From the NCBI RefSeq assembly GCF_009362735.1, contig NZ_WHNP01000055.1:1-51828 (forward strand): a DNA stretch of 51,828 bases, in the 5' to 3' direction. Below are positions 45,358 through 51,828 of this stretch, piece after piece. Every line of letters starts with the position of its first letter. Within the stretch, counting starts at the first letter, position 1. The notes beneath the pieces are model-generated. The model had not been told where the DNA came from. It was given only the letters and a program-made list of their open reading frames with translations, and did not search any database. The DNA is from Paraburkholderia franconis (GTDB taxonomy: Bacteria > Pseudomonadota > Gammaproteobacteria > Burkholderiales > Burkholderiaceae). Both the position numbers and the translations under genes were made by a program.

Positions 45358-46149
45358 ATGGATCAGGGAGTGCAGCCGGCGCGTGCGCAACGCGAGCCGC
45401 AGCAGATCAAGGACGACTTCGTGCGCGTGCACGGCGTCTGGAACGCCGCATGGGACAGCATGCTTCGTCTCGATGCGGGCTTTGTCGATGCGTATGTGCA
45501 GTTCTCCGCGGTGCCGCAGCGTAGAAATCATCTCGACGACAAGGTGCGCGCGTTCATCGCGCTAGCCGCCGATGCATGCGCAACGCAGTTGTATGGGCCT
45601 GGCGTCGCGCATCATCTGGAGCGCGCGCTCGCGTTTGGCGCGACGGGCGAGGAACTGATGGAAGTGCTCGAACTGATTAGCACGATCGGCATACACACGA
45701 GCAATGTCGGCGTGCCTGTGCTGCTCGAAGTGCTCGAAGAAGAGGGATTGCGCGCAGGGCCTGCGCCGCTCGACGAACGGCGCCGCGCACTGAAGGAAGC
45801 TTTCGAAAAGCATCGCGGCTATTGGCATCCGACATGGGAAGGCCTGCTCGAACTCGATCCCGATCTGTTCGAGGCTTATGTGGCGTTTTCGTCGGTTCCG
45901 TGGCGCACGGGCGTGCTGAGCCCGAAGGTCAAGGAGTTCATGTATTGCGCGTTCGACGCTTCATCGACACATCTGTATGTGCCGGGGCTCAAGCTGCACA
46001 TGCGCAACGCGCTGCGCTACGGCGCGACGGCGGAAGAACTGATGGAACTGCTGGAGATTGTCAGCACGACGGGCATTCACGGCGCGGAGCTCGGCGCGCC
46101 GCTGCTCGAAGCGGCGCTGGCGAAGCAGCGCATCGCTGCGGAGGCCTGA
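45358..46149 (+). CDS. Tandem CMD-family protein
   Basis: 263 residues made of two similar halves, about 10-130 and 140-260. Each half ends in ATGEELMEVLELISTIGIH or ATAEELMELLEIVSTTGIH, and carries a PGVAHHLERAL or PGLKLHMRNAL helix. The first half resembles the AhpD/CMD fold with no CxxC pair. Internal duplication is clear. The function is not known; with the single-domain CMD gene upstream, the operon has three CMD domains. GAGGA is near the ATG. Confidence 0.82.
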   Translation: MDQGVQPARAQREPQQIKDDFVRVHGVWNAAWDSMLRLDAGFVDAYVQFSAVPQRRNHLDDKVRAFIALAADACATQLYGPGVAHHLERALAFGATGEELMEVLELISTIGIHTSNVGVPVLLEVLEEEGLRAGPAPLDERRRALKEAFEKHRGYWHPTWEGLLELDPDLFEAYVAFSSVPWRTGVLSPKVKEFMYCAFDASSTHLYVPGLKLHMRNALRYGATAEELMELLEIVSTTGIHGAELGAPLLEAALAKQRIAAEA

Positions 46150-46156
46150 TACGCCG

Positions 46157-46369
46157 ATGAAACGTCACAGCATGAATCCGCCGCGCGAGATGATGCGCGA
46201 CCCGATGCGCGGCCCGGTGCGCGAGCCCGCGCGATCGCCAAAGACGCTGCGCGCACGCGAGCCGGACTCGACGTTCCGCGCGTTCCAGGCGGCGCCGCTG
46301 TCGCGGCTGGCGTCGAACGGCAACGAGCACGCGCACGTCCGCACAGCCGCGATTCTGGGCTACAACTAG
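46157..46369 (+). CDS. Hypothetical 70-residue Arg/Pro-rich protein
   Basis: The ORF MKRHSMNPPREMMRDPMRGP continues to RTAAILGYN and a TAG, filling the gap between the tandem CMD gene and the mutase. Codons follow the replicon's high third-position G+C, but no family is recognised and the protein looks disordered. It may be a real small protein or an open frame by composition. Confidence 0.4.
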   Translation: MKRHSMNPPREMMRDPMRGPVREPARSPKTLRAREPDSTFRAFQAAPLSRLASNGNEHAHVRTAAILGYN

Positions 46370-46380
46370 ACGAGGTCAGC

Positions 46381-47139
46381 ATGGCGGATTGCGCAACGCT
46401 CGTGGTCTTGCGTCACGCCCAGTCGGAATGGAACCGTACGAACCGCTTCACCGGCTGGATGGATGTCCCGCTGTCGGCGCACGGCGTCGAGCAGGCGATG
46501 CACATCGGCGAGCAGATGCGCGCGCTGTCGCTGCGCTTCGATCTGGCCGTCACGTCGGTGCTGAGCCGTGCGGGGCACACGCTCGATCTGATCGTCGGCC
46601 GGTGCGGCGCGCCCAGGCGGCCCGTCGTGCGTTCGTGGCGCCTGAACGACCGCCACTACGGCGCACTGACGGGTATGGACAAGGAAGCCGCGGCTGACTC
46701 CTACGGCGCGGCGCAGGTGCGCGCGTGGCGGCGCGGTTTCGCCGAGGCGCCGCCGCCGCTCGATGCCGCGCGGCAGCAGGCCCTCGTCGCGCAATTCGCG
46801 GGCGCGGCGCTGCCGCATTCCGATGCGTTGCCGCGCACCGAAAGCCTGCGCGATACGCTTGCGCGCGTGCTGCCGCTCTGGGAAGGGACAGTGACGCCTG
46901 CGTTGCGCAACGGCGAATCGGTGCTGATGGTCGCGCACGGCAACGCGTTGCGCGCACTGTTCAAGCATCTCGACGGAATCGACGACGCGCGGATCGCCTC
47001 GCTCGAAGTCGCGCACGCGGAACCGCTCGTGCTTCGCTTCGACGCTGCGCTGCGCATCGTGTCGCGCACCGGACTCGGTTCGCTGACGCAAGCTCAGTGC
47101 GCATCCGCCGGTCCGAATTTATGCTCGCCGGACGCCTGA
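46381..47139 (+). CDS. Phosphoglycerate-mutase-family protein with altered active site
   Basis: 252 residues clearly aligned to cofactor-dependent phosphoglycerate mutase (GpmA): RFTGWMDVPLSAHGVEQA, LNDRHYGALTGMDKE and VRAWRRGFAEAPPPL. The two catalytic His are kept (RHAQSEWN, VAHGNALRAL). However RHGES is changed to RHAQS, and the acid/base Glu of LNERHYG is Asp. It may have low mutase activity or act as a phosphatase on another acid. Its place between catabolic genes is unusual for a glycolytic enzyme. GAGG precedes the ATG. Confidence 0.82.
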   Translation: MADCATLVVLRHAQSEWNRTNRFTGWMDVPLSAHGVEQAMHIGEQMRALSLRFDLAVTSVLSRAGHTLDLIVGRCGAPRRPVVRSWRLNDRHYGALTGMDKEAAADSYGAAQVRAWRRGFAEAPPPLDAARQQALVAQFAGAALPHSDALPRTESLRDTLARVLPLWEGTVTPALRNGESVLMVAHGNALRALFKHLDGIDDARIASLEVAHAEPLVLRFDAALRIVSRTGLGSLTQAQCASAGPNLCSPDA

Positions 47140-47175
47140 AAATGGCAGCGGTGAAGTATCATAGCGATTGGGGTT

Positions 47176-47188
47176 TTTGTCGGACGGG
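47176..47188. promoter_or_regulatory. GntR-like operator next to the regulator gene
   Basis: TTTGTCGGACGGG shares the nine bases TTGTCGGAC with the perfect palindrome at 42025. It lies 10-22 bp before the GntR ATG, where binding would block expression, suggesting self-repression. Confidence 0.4.
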
Positions 47189-47197
47189 AAGACAATA

Positions 47198-47878
47198 ATG
47201 TCGACTGATATCGGGTTGGTCCGGCCGGAGACGCTGCGTCACCAGGTCGAAAACGTGTTGCGCCAGGCCATCATGAGCGGGCGCTTTGCGCCGGGCGCGC
47301 GTCTGATCGAGCGTGAGCTCTGCGAGACGCTGGGCGTGAGCCGGACCTCCGTGCGCGAGGCGTTGCGCAAGCTGGAGGCCGAGAAGCTCGTGCGCAACGT
47401 GCCGCACAAGGGGCCCGTGGTCGCGGTGATGTCGCGCGAGGAGGCCGCCGAACTCTACGCGTTGCGCGCGTTGCTCGAAGGCTTCGCGGCGCACGAATTC
47501 GCGCGGCTCGCCAGTGACGAGGCCATCGCCCAGTTCGGCGAGGCCGCGAAGATGCTGCGTGCCCAGGCGACGGCACAGGACCAGAACGGCGTGCTCAAGG
47601 CCAAGGCGGCTCTCTACGACGTGCTGCTCGACAACTGCGGCAACGGTCTCGTGAAGGAAATCCTGAACAGCCTTTACTCGCGTGTGAATCTGCTGCGCGC
47701 GACGTCGCTGATGCATCCCGACCGGCTGCCGAGCAGCCTGCGCGAAATCGACAAGCTGCACAAGGCGCTGAAGGCGCGCGACGCGGATGAGGCGCAGGAG
47801 CTTGCCCGACAGCACGTGCTGAACGCGGAGAAGGCGGCGTTTCGGATGCTGGGCGAGCAGGACAAAGACGACGCTTAG
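47198..47878 (+). CDS. GntR-family regulator, FCD subfamily
   Basis: 226 residues. The N-terminal winged helix (LRHQVENVLRQAIMSGRFAPGARLIERELCETLGVSRTSVREALRKLEAEKLV) is typical. The all-helical FCD ligand domain follows (LYALRALLEGFAAHEFARLA, then HKALKARDADEAQELARQHV). FCD proteins sense small organic acids, often the pathway substrate, and usually repress until bound. It closes the plus-strand run and faces the CoA-transferase pseudogene 69 bp away. The ATG at 47198 is chosen over a TTG 30 bp upstream. Confidence 0.9.
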   Translation: MSTDIGLVRPETLRHQVENVLRQAIMSGRFAPGARLIERELCETLGVSRTSVREALRKLEAEKLVRNVPHKGPVVAVMSREEAAELYALRALLEGFAAHEFARLASDEAIAQFGEAAKMLRAQATAQDQNGVLKAKAALYDVLLDNCGNGLVKEILNSLYSRVNLLRATSLMHPDRLPSSLREIDKLHKALKARDADEAQELARQHVLNAEKAAFRMLGEQDKDDA

Positions 47879-47947
47879 GCATGACGTATCGAAGGATCAA
47901 GCAGGGCTGAGCGCCTGGTGCGCTCGGCCTATGCAGCGCGACAGCGC

Positions 47948-49126
47948 TCAGATTGCGCCCGCGTCGCGCAGACGCTCCATGGCCTGAGCATCGAAGCCGA
48001 GTTCGCGCAAGATCGCGTCGGTGTGCTCGCCCAGTGCGGGAACGGCGTCCATGCGCGGCTCGTCGGCGGCTGTCATACCGGGCGGAAACAGCGCGGGAAT
48101 CTCGCCCGACGGCGTGCGGACCTGCGTCCACCGCTGCCGTGCTTCGAGCTGCTCGTGCTGCCACACGTCGTGCATGTCGTTCATTCGCGCGTTGGCGATG
48201 CCCGCTTCGTCCAGCCGCTCGATCACTTGCGCCGCGCTCATGCGCGAGAACGCTTCGACGATGATGCGCGTCAGTTCCTCGCGATGCTGTGCGCGGCGGC
48301 TGTTGGTGCTGTATCTGTCGTCGGCCGGTAGCTCCGGGCGGCGAACGACGATCTCGCAGAACTGCTTCCATTCGCGCTCGTTTTGCAGGCCGAGCATGAC
48401 GGTCTTGCCGTCCCCCGCCTTGAATGGACCGTACGGGAAGATGGTCGCGTGCGATGCGCCGGCCTGGCGCGGTGGCGTCTGTCCGTCGATTGCGTAATAG
48501 AGCGGGTAGCTCATCCATTCGACCATGCTCTCCAGCATCGAGACGTCGATGCGCTTGCCGCGCCCCGTTTGTCCGCGTTCGATGAGCGCGGCAAGAATGT
48601 TCGTGTAGCCGTACATGCCAGCGGCGATATCCGCGATCGAGCAGCCGGCTTTCGCGGGCGCGCCTTCCGATCCCGTGATGCTCAGGAAGCCCGCTTCGCT
48701 CTGGATCAGCAGATCGTAGGCCTTCTTGTCGCGCAGCGGGCCATCCGCACCATAACCGGAGACGTCGCACACGATCAGCCGCGGATACCGCTTGCTGAGC
48801 GTGTCGTAGTCGAGCCCGAGGCGTTGCGTCGCGCCGGGCGCGAGGTTCTGCACGAACACGTCGGCATCGGCGAGCAGCTTGCGCATGACGTCGAGCGCTT
48901 GCGGCTGCTTCACGTCGAGCGTGATGCTTTACTTCGAGCGGTTGGTCCAGACGAAATGCGACGCGAGCCCTGACACGCGCTCGTCGTAGCCGCGCGCGAA
49001 GTCCCCGGTGTCCGGGCGTTCGATCTTGATCACGCGCGCGCCCATGTCGGCGAGCTGACGCGTGCAGAACGGCGCGGCGATCGCCTGTTCGAGCGTGACG
49101 ACCTTGATGCCTTGCAGCGGGCGCAT
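47948..49126 (-). pseudogene. CaiB/BaiF-family (class III) CoA-transferase interrupted by one stop codon
   Basis: The frame reads MRPLQGIKVVTLEQAIAAPF to FVWTNRSK, then TAA at 48931-48929, then without any frame shift SITLDVKQPQALDVMRKLLA and on to a normal C-terminus: 391 sense codons, the usual family length. In relatives this position reads NRSKESITLD, so a single G-to-T change (GAA to TAA) explains the stop. The conserved YDLLIQSEAG and ADIAAGMYG segments are intact. If inactive, the neighbouring acyl-CoA genes lack their activating step. Restart at a GTG (48913) would lose the N-terminal CoA-binding part. Sequencing error is an alternative. Confidence 0.85.
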
Positions 49127-49138
49127 GATCGTGCTCCT

Positions 49139-50302
49139 TCAAAACGAACGCGGCAGACCGAGGATATGCTCGGCCACGTACGACAGAATCAGGTTCGTCG
49201 AGATCGGCGCGACCTGATAAAGACGCGTCTCGCGGAACTTGCGCTCGACATCGTATTCGGCCGCGAAGCCGAAGCCGCCGTGAAATTGCAGGCATGCGTT
49301 GGCCGCTTCCCACGATGCATCGGCGGCGAGCAGCTTCGCCATGTTGGCTTGCGCGCCGCAAGGCTTGTGCGCATCGAATAGCGCACATGCCTTGAAGCGC
49401 ATCAGGTTCGCTGCTTCGACGTTGACGTACGCGCGCGCGATCGGAAACTGCACGCCCTGGTTCTGCCCGATGGGCCGGCCGAACACGACGCGCTCCTTCA
49501 CATACGCGCTGACCTTGTCGATGAACCAGTAGCCGTCGCCGATGCATTCGGCCGCGATCAGCGTGCGTTCGGCGTTCAGGCCGTCGAGGATGTATTTGAA
49601 GCCCATGCCTTCTTCGCCGATCAGATTTTCAGCGGGGATTTCCAGGTTGTCGAAGAAGAGCTCGTTGGTCTCGTGATTCACCATGTTGGGAATCGGTTGA
49701 ACGGTGAGGCCGCGCCCGATTGCGTCGCGCAAGTCGACGATGAAGATCGACATGCCTTCGCTCTTCTTCTTGACGTCGGCGAGCGGCGTCGTGCGCGCGA
49801 GCAGGATCATCAGATCGGAGTGCTGCACGCGCGAGATCCACACCTTCTGCCCGTTGATCACATAGCGGTCGCCTTTCTTGTCGGCCGTCGTCTTAATCTT
49901 CGTGGTGTCGGTGCCCGTGGTCGGCTCGGTGACGCCCATCGACTGCAGGCGCAATTCGCCCGACGCGATCTTCGGCAGATAGCGCTGCTTCTGCTCAGCG
50001 GAGCCGTGGCGCAACAGCGTGCCCATGTTGTACATCTGGCCGTGGCACGCGCCCGAGTTGCCGCCCGAGCGGTTGATCTCCTCCATGATGATGGAGGCTT
50101 CCGTCAAGCCGAGACCGGAGCCGCCGTATTCCTGGGGGATCAGCGCGGCGAGCCAGCCCGCCTTGGTGAGCGCATCGACGAACGCTTCCGGATAGCCGCG
50201 CGCTTCGTCGATCTTGCGAAAGTACTCGTTGGAGAACTGGCCGCACAGAGCGCGCACGGCTTCCCGGATGTCCTGATACGCGTCGTCGTGGGTGTCGATC
50301 AT
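49139..50302 (-). CDS. Acyl-CoA dehydrogenase
   Basis: 387 residues. Family motifs: LRLQSMGVTEPTTGTDTTKIKTTA (FAD-binding), the WISR segment, GLNAERTLIAAECIGDGY, FGRPIGQNQGVQFPIA and the C-terminal CLQFHGGFGFAAEYDVERKFRETRLYQVAPIST. The region where short-chain enzymes carry the catalytic Glu reads AEYDVERKFRE; which residue is catalytic is not certain. It introduces a 2,3-double bond into an acyl-CoA. It is 21 bp after the hydratase and 12 bp before the CoA-transferase, one operon. Confidence 0.9.
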   Translation of the reverse strand: MIDTHDDAYQDIREAVRALCGQFSNEYFRKIDEARGYPEAFVDALTKAGWLAALIPQEYGGSGLGLTEASIIMEEINRSGGNSGACHGQMYNMGTLLRHGSAEQKQRYLPKIASGELRLQSMGVTEPTTGTDTTKIKTTADKKGDRYVINGQKVWISRVQHSDLMILLARTTPLADVKKKSEGMSIFIVDLRDAIGRGLTVQPIPNMVNHETNELFFDNLEIPAENLIGEEGMGFKYILDGLNAERTLIAAECIGDGYWFIDKVSAYVKERVVFGRPIGQNQGVQFPIARAYVNVEAANLMRFKACALFDAHKPCGAQANMAKLLAADASWEAANACLQFHGGFGFAAEYDVERKFRETRLYQVAPISTNLILSYVAEHILGLPRSF

Positions 50303-50323
50303 GGTTTGCCTGTGTGTTCGTCG

Positions 50324-51160
50324 TCACGAGAGGGTGGCGCGAGCGGTCATGCCGAGCCAGCCTTCGTGATCCTTCGACCAGAGCTCGACCGTCTTGCCGT
50401 CTGCCGAAGGCTGGCCGCACAGATGCAGCGCGTTGCCCGCAAAGCAGGGGCGCATTGCCCTGTATGAGAAGTCGAGCACGGCGGCATCGGGCCGCTCGCG
50501 ACGCAGCAGATCCATCAGCAGCGTGGCGATCAGCGGCCCGTGCACGACGAGGCCCGGGTAGCCCTCCGTTTGCGTCACGTAAGGCGTGTCGTAGTGGATG
50601 CGATGCGCGTTGAAGGTCAGCGCCGAGTAGCGAAAGAGGAGCGTCTCGTCGGGCGTGAGCGTGCGTTGCCATGCGGCGTCGGCGGGCGCGGCGGTCGGCG
50701 CGGGCGCACCGGACGTGGACAGTTCGCGATAGACGATGTCGTGCTCTTCTTCGATCGCCAGCGTGCCGCGGCACTCGATCCGATGTCCGACCGTGACGAA
50801 GCCGAGCCTGCCCGTGCGCCCCTGTTTTTCACGCACGTCGAGAATGCTCGATGTGCGCGCAATGCGCTCGCCGACGATGACGGACGCGGCAAAGCGCAGC
50901 CGGCCGCCCGCCCACATGCGGCGCGGAAGGCCGAGATCGGGGAGAAAGCTGCCTTTTCGCGGGTGGCCGTCTTCGGCGATCAGCGATTGCCTGACGATGG
51001 GCCTGAAGAAGATCCAGTGCCAGAGGGGCGGAAGCGCGTCGCGCTCGGCGGGGGCGGTGTCGTAGTCGAGCGTGGCCGCGAGCGCCGCTACAGAGGTGGG
51101 CGCGACGATGTCGACGGCGCTTTCCGTGCGCTTTTCGTTCGATGCGGACGGGTCGTCCAT
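50324..51160 (-). CDS. MaoC/HTD2-type acyl-CoA hydratase (mesaconyl/itaconyl-CoA hydratase-like)
   Basis: 278 residues with two hot-dog halves: an N-terminal FAS1-like dehydratase half (PLWHWIFFRPIVRQSLIAEDGHPRKGSFLPDLGLPRRMWAGG) and a C-terminal half with the hydratase motif FRYSALTFNAHRIHYDTPYVTQTEGYPGLVVHGPL. The Asn-His and Asp positions of the R-hydratase site are present. This family includes mesaconyl-C4-CoA and itaconyl-CoA hydratases. It leads the minus-strand operon with the acyl-CoA dehydrogenase and CoA-transferase, fitting breakdown of a short branched or dicarboxylic acid. It follows a 14-bp palindrome. Confidence 0.82.
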   Translation of the reverse strand: MDDPSASNEKRTESAVDIVAPTSVAALAATLDYDTAPAERDALPPLWHWIFFRPIVRQSLIAEDGHPRKGSFLPDLGLPRRMWAGGRLRFAASVIVGERIARTSSILDVREKQGRTGRLGFVTVGHRIECRGTLAIEEEHDIVYRELSTSGAPAPTAAPADAAWQRTLTPDETLLFRYSALTFNAHRIHYDTPYVTQTEGYPGLVVHGPLIATLLMDLLRRERPDAAVLDFSYRAMRPCFAGNALHLCGQPSADGKTVELWSKDHEGWLGMTARATLS

Positions 51161-51215
51161 GTGAAGTCTCCGTCGCTGGCGCGTGCCAGCGTATCTGTTA
51201 TCGACGGGTAAGTTT

Positions 51216-51229
51216 AGGGAATGTTCCCT
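51216..51229. promoter_or_regulatory. 14-bp palindrome upstream of the hydratase operon
   Basis: AGGGAA-TG-TTCCCT has exact 6-bp arms around TG, 56 bp before the hydratase ATG. There is no T-run. It is unlike the GntR-type palindrome at 42025, so this operon may have a different regulator. Confidence 0.5.
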
Positions 51230-51828
51230 TCCGTGGGTGCATCATGCATCACGAAAGGGCGGCTGTCGCTATCGGCTGGGCGAGGGGAGGCTCATCCGGG
51301 CTGAGGCCCGACGAAGGGAAAAATCGGGACGATCGAGTGAAGCCACGCGATGCGCAGATGACGGACTATTTGTGCCGAAGTACCAATGCGCGATCGCGTA
51401 GACCGTATTAAAAGTGTCACCGCTGCGAGAGCAAAAGTGTCACCCATTGGATTATCAACTCGCCCACATGCAGCTCATTCAGTCTGGCAGAGCCTTGCTT
51501 GACACCGGTTTTGACTACGCGAAATAAATGTGTCATCCATTGAAAGGCTTAGATCAAGAGATAAATACTCCTCTCTCAGGCTTGCCCTGCTTAGCTGAAA
51601 CGGCTTCAGCCCTCCACCGCATCGACGCATATGAGCATGCATCCGGTTTTTCGCTCGCCTGGTTGCAGAGCTGATCTGCACCAGTCATCCATCGGGATCA
51701 AGGCGAGGGCCGGTGTGCTGGCTTTCGCCCGTGGCTCTGGTAGAGCCCCAGAAAACCATCGGTACCAGACCGGTGTCCATGGGAGTATTCACCAATGATC
51801 GGCTTGCTGCGTCAGCAGTGCCAGGCTC
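51230..51828. other. Right-edge stretch without a credible gene
   Basis: After the hydratase promoter I see no supported gene to the window end, apart from the repeats at 51409-51542. An ATG at 51795 with GGGAG upstream opens MIGLLRQQCQA and runs off the edge; it may start a gene beyond the window but cannot be identified. Confidence 0.4.
51409..51542. repeat. Three short direct repeats, possible insertion-sequence end
   Basis: AAAAGTGTCACC occurs at 51410-51421 and 51433-51444. The second extends to AAAAGTGTCACCCATTG, which recurs as AAATGTGTCATCCATTG at 51526-51542. Multiple internal repeats of this kind mark the ends of IS21-like and related elements, which fits loss of coding density here. 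No transposase is visible in the window. Confidence 0.45.

Noticed and set aside
47948..51160. Classic itaconate degradation cluster (Ict-Ich-Ccl)
   Set aside because: A CoA-transferase-like and hydratase-like gene are present, but the lyase is missing, an acyl-CoA dehydrogenase is added and the CoA-transferase is broken.
1..51828. CRISPR arrays, rRNA, tRNA, prophage or conjugation genes
   Set aside because: None seen on either strand; no regularly spaced repeats, no tRNA-like clover leaf noticed and no phage structural proteins.

Overview
The window reads as a GC-rich betaproteobacterial replicon of the Burkholderia/Paraburkholderia/Caballeronia type, probably a secondary chromosome or megaplasmid. 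This is inferred from gene content, codon use and protein style; no rRNA, tRNA or housekeeping locus is present to fix the species. It falls into four blocks.

(1) About 0.3-10.8 kb is a stress/low-oxygen block. A minus-strand run holds a polysaccharide deacetylase, an intracellular PHB-depolymerase-like protein and a kinase/P-loop ATPase fusion. Around it lie a three-BON-domain protein, an extra FtsH, a rhomboid protease, a CBS-CBS-BON protein, a PfkB-family sugar kinase and ChaB. FNR/ANR-type boxes (TTGAT-N4-ATCAA with one mismatch) lie in two divergent promoter regions. The left edge carries the start of an IS630-type transposase.

(2) About 10.8-27.4 kb is nitrate respiration and signalling. 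A large BvgS-like hybrid kinase on the plus strand faces a minus-strand set narK-narG-narH-narJ-narI-ppiC-like-sirB-like followed by narX-narL. FNR-type boxes lie upstream of narK and narX. NarK moves nitrate and nitrite, NarGHI reduces nitrate at the membrane with NarJ as chaperone, and NarX-NarL senses nitrate.

(3) About 27.4-33.7 kb is an AT-richer accessory region: two intrinsic terminators with no gene before them (candidate small RNA), a small membrane protein with a Cys-rich tail, three RcsB-like response regulators without intact kinases, a deletion scar joining the first codons of a kinase to the first codons of a two-partner-secretion adhesin, a transposase-derived small protein translationally coupled to an EAL phosphodiesterase, and an overlooked 53-residue ORF with its own terminator.

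(4) About 33.7-51.2 kb is a catabolic island whose substrate I cannot name. The plus strand has an MFS importer, a lactonase-like metallohydrolase, an SDR, an MmgE/PrpD protein, three separate beta-hydroxyacid dehydrogenases, a NIPSNAP protein, an aldehyde dehydrogenase, two carboxymuconolactone-decarboxylase-family proteins, a second MFS importer, a cupin, an atypical phosphoglycerate mutase and a GntR/FCD regulator. The facing minus strand has a MaoC/HTD2-type hydratase, an acyl-CoA dehydrogenase and a CaiB-type CoA-transferase interrupted by one in-frame stop. A perfect 13-bp palindrome before one operon, and related sequences before the first importer and the regulator, suggest control by the GntR protein. 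The right edge holds repeated motifs resembling an insertion-sequence end.
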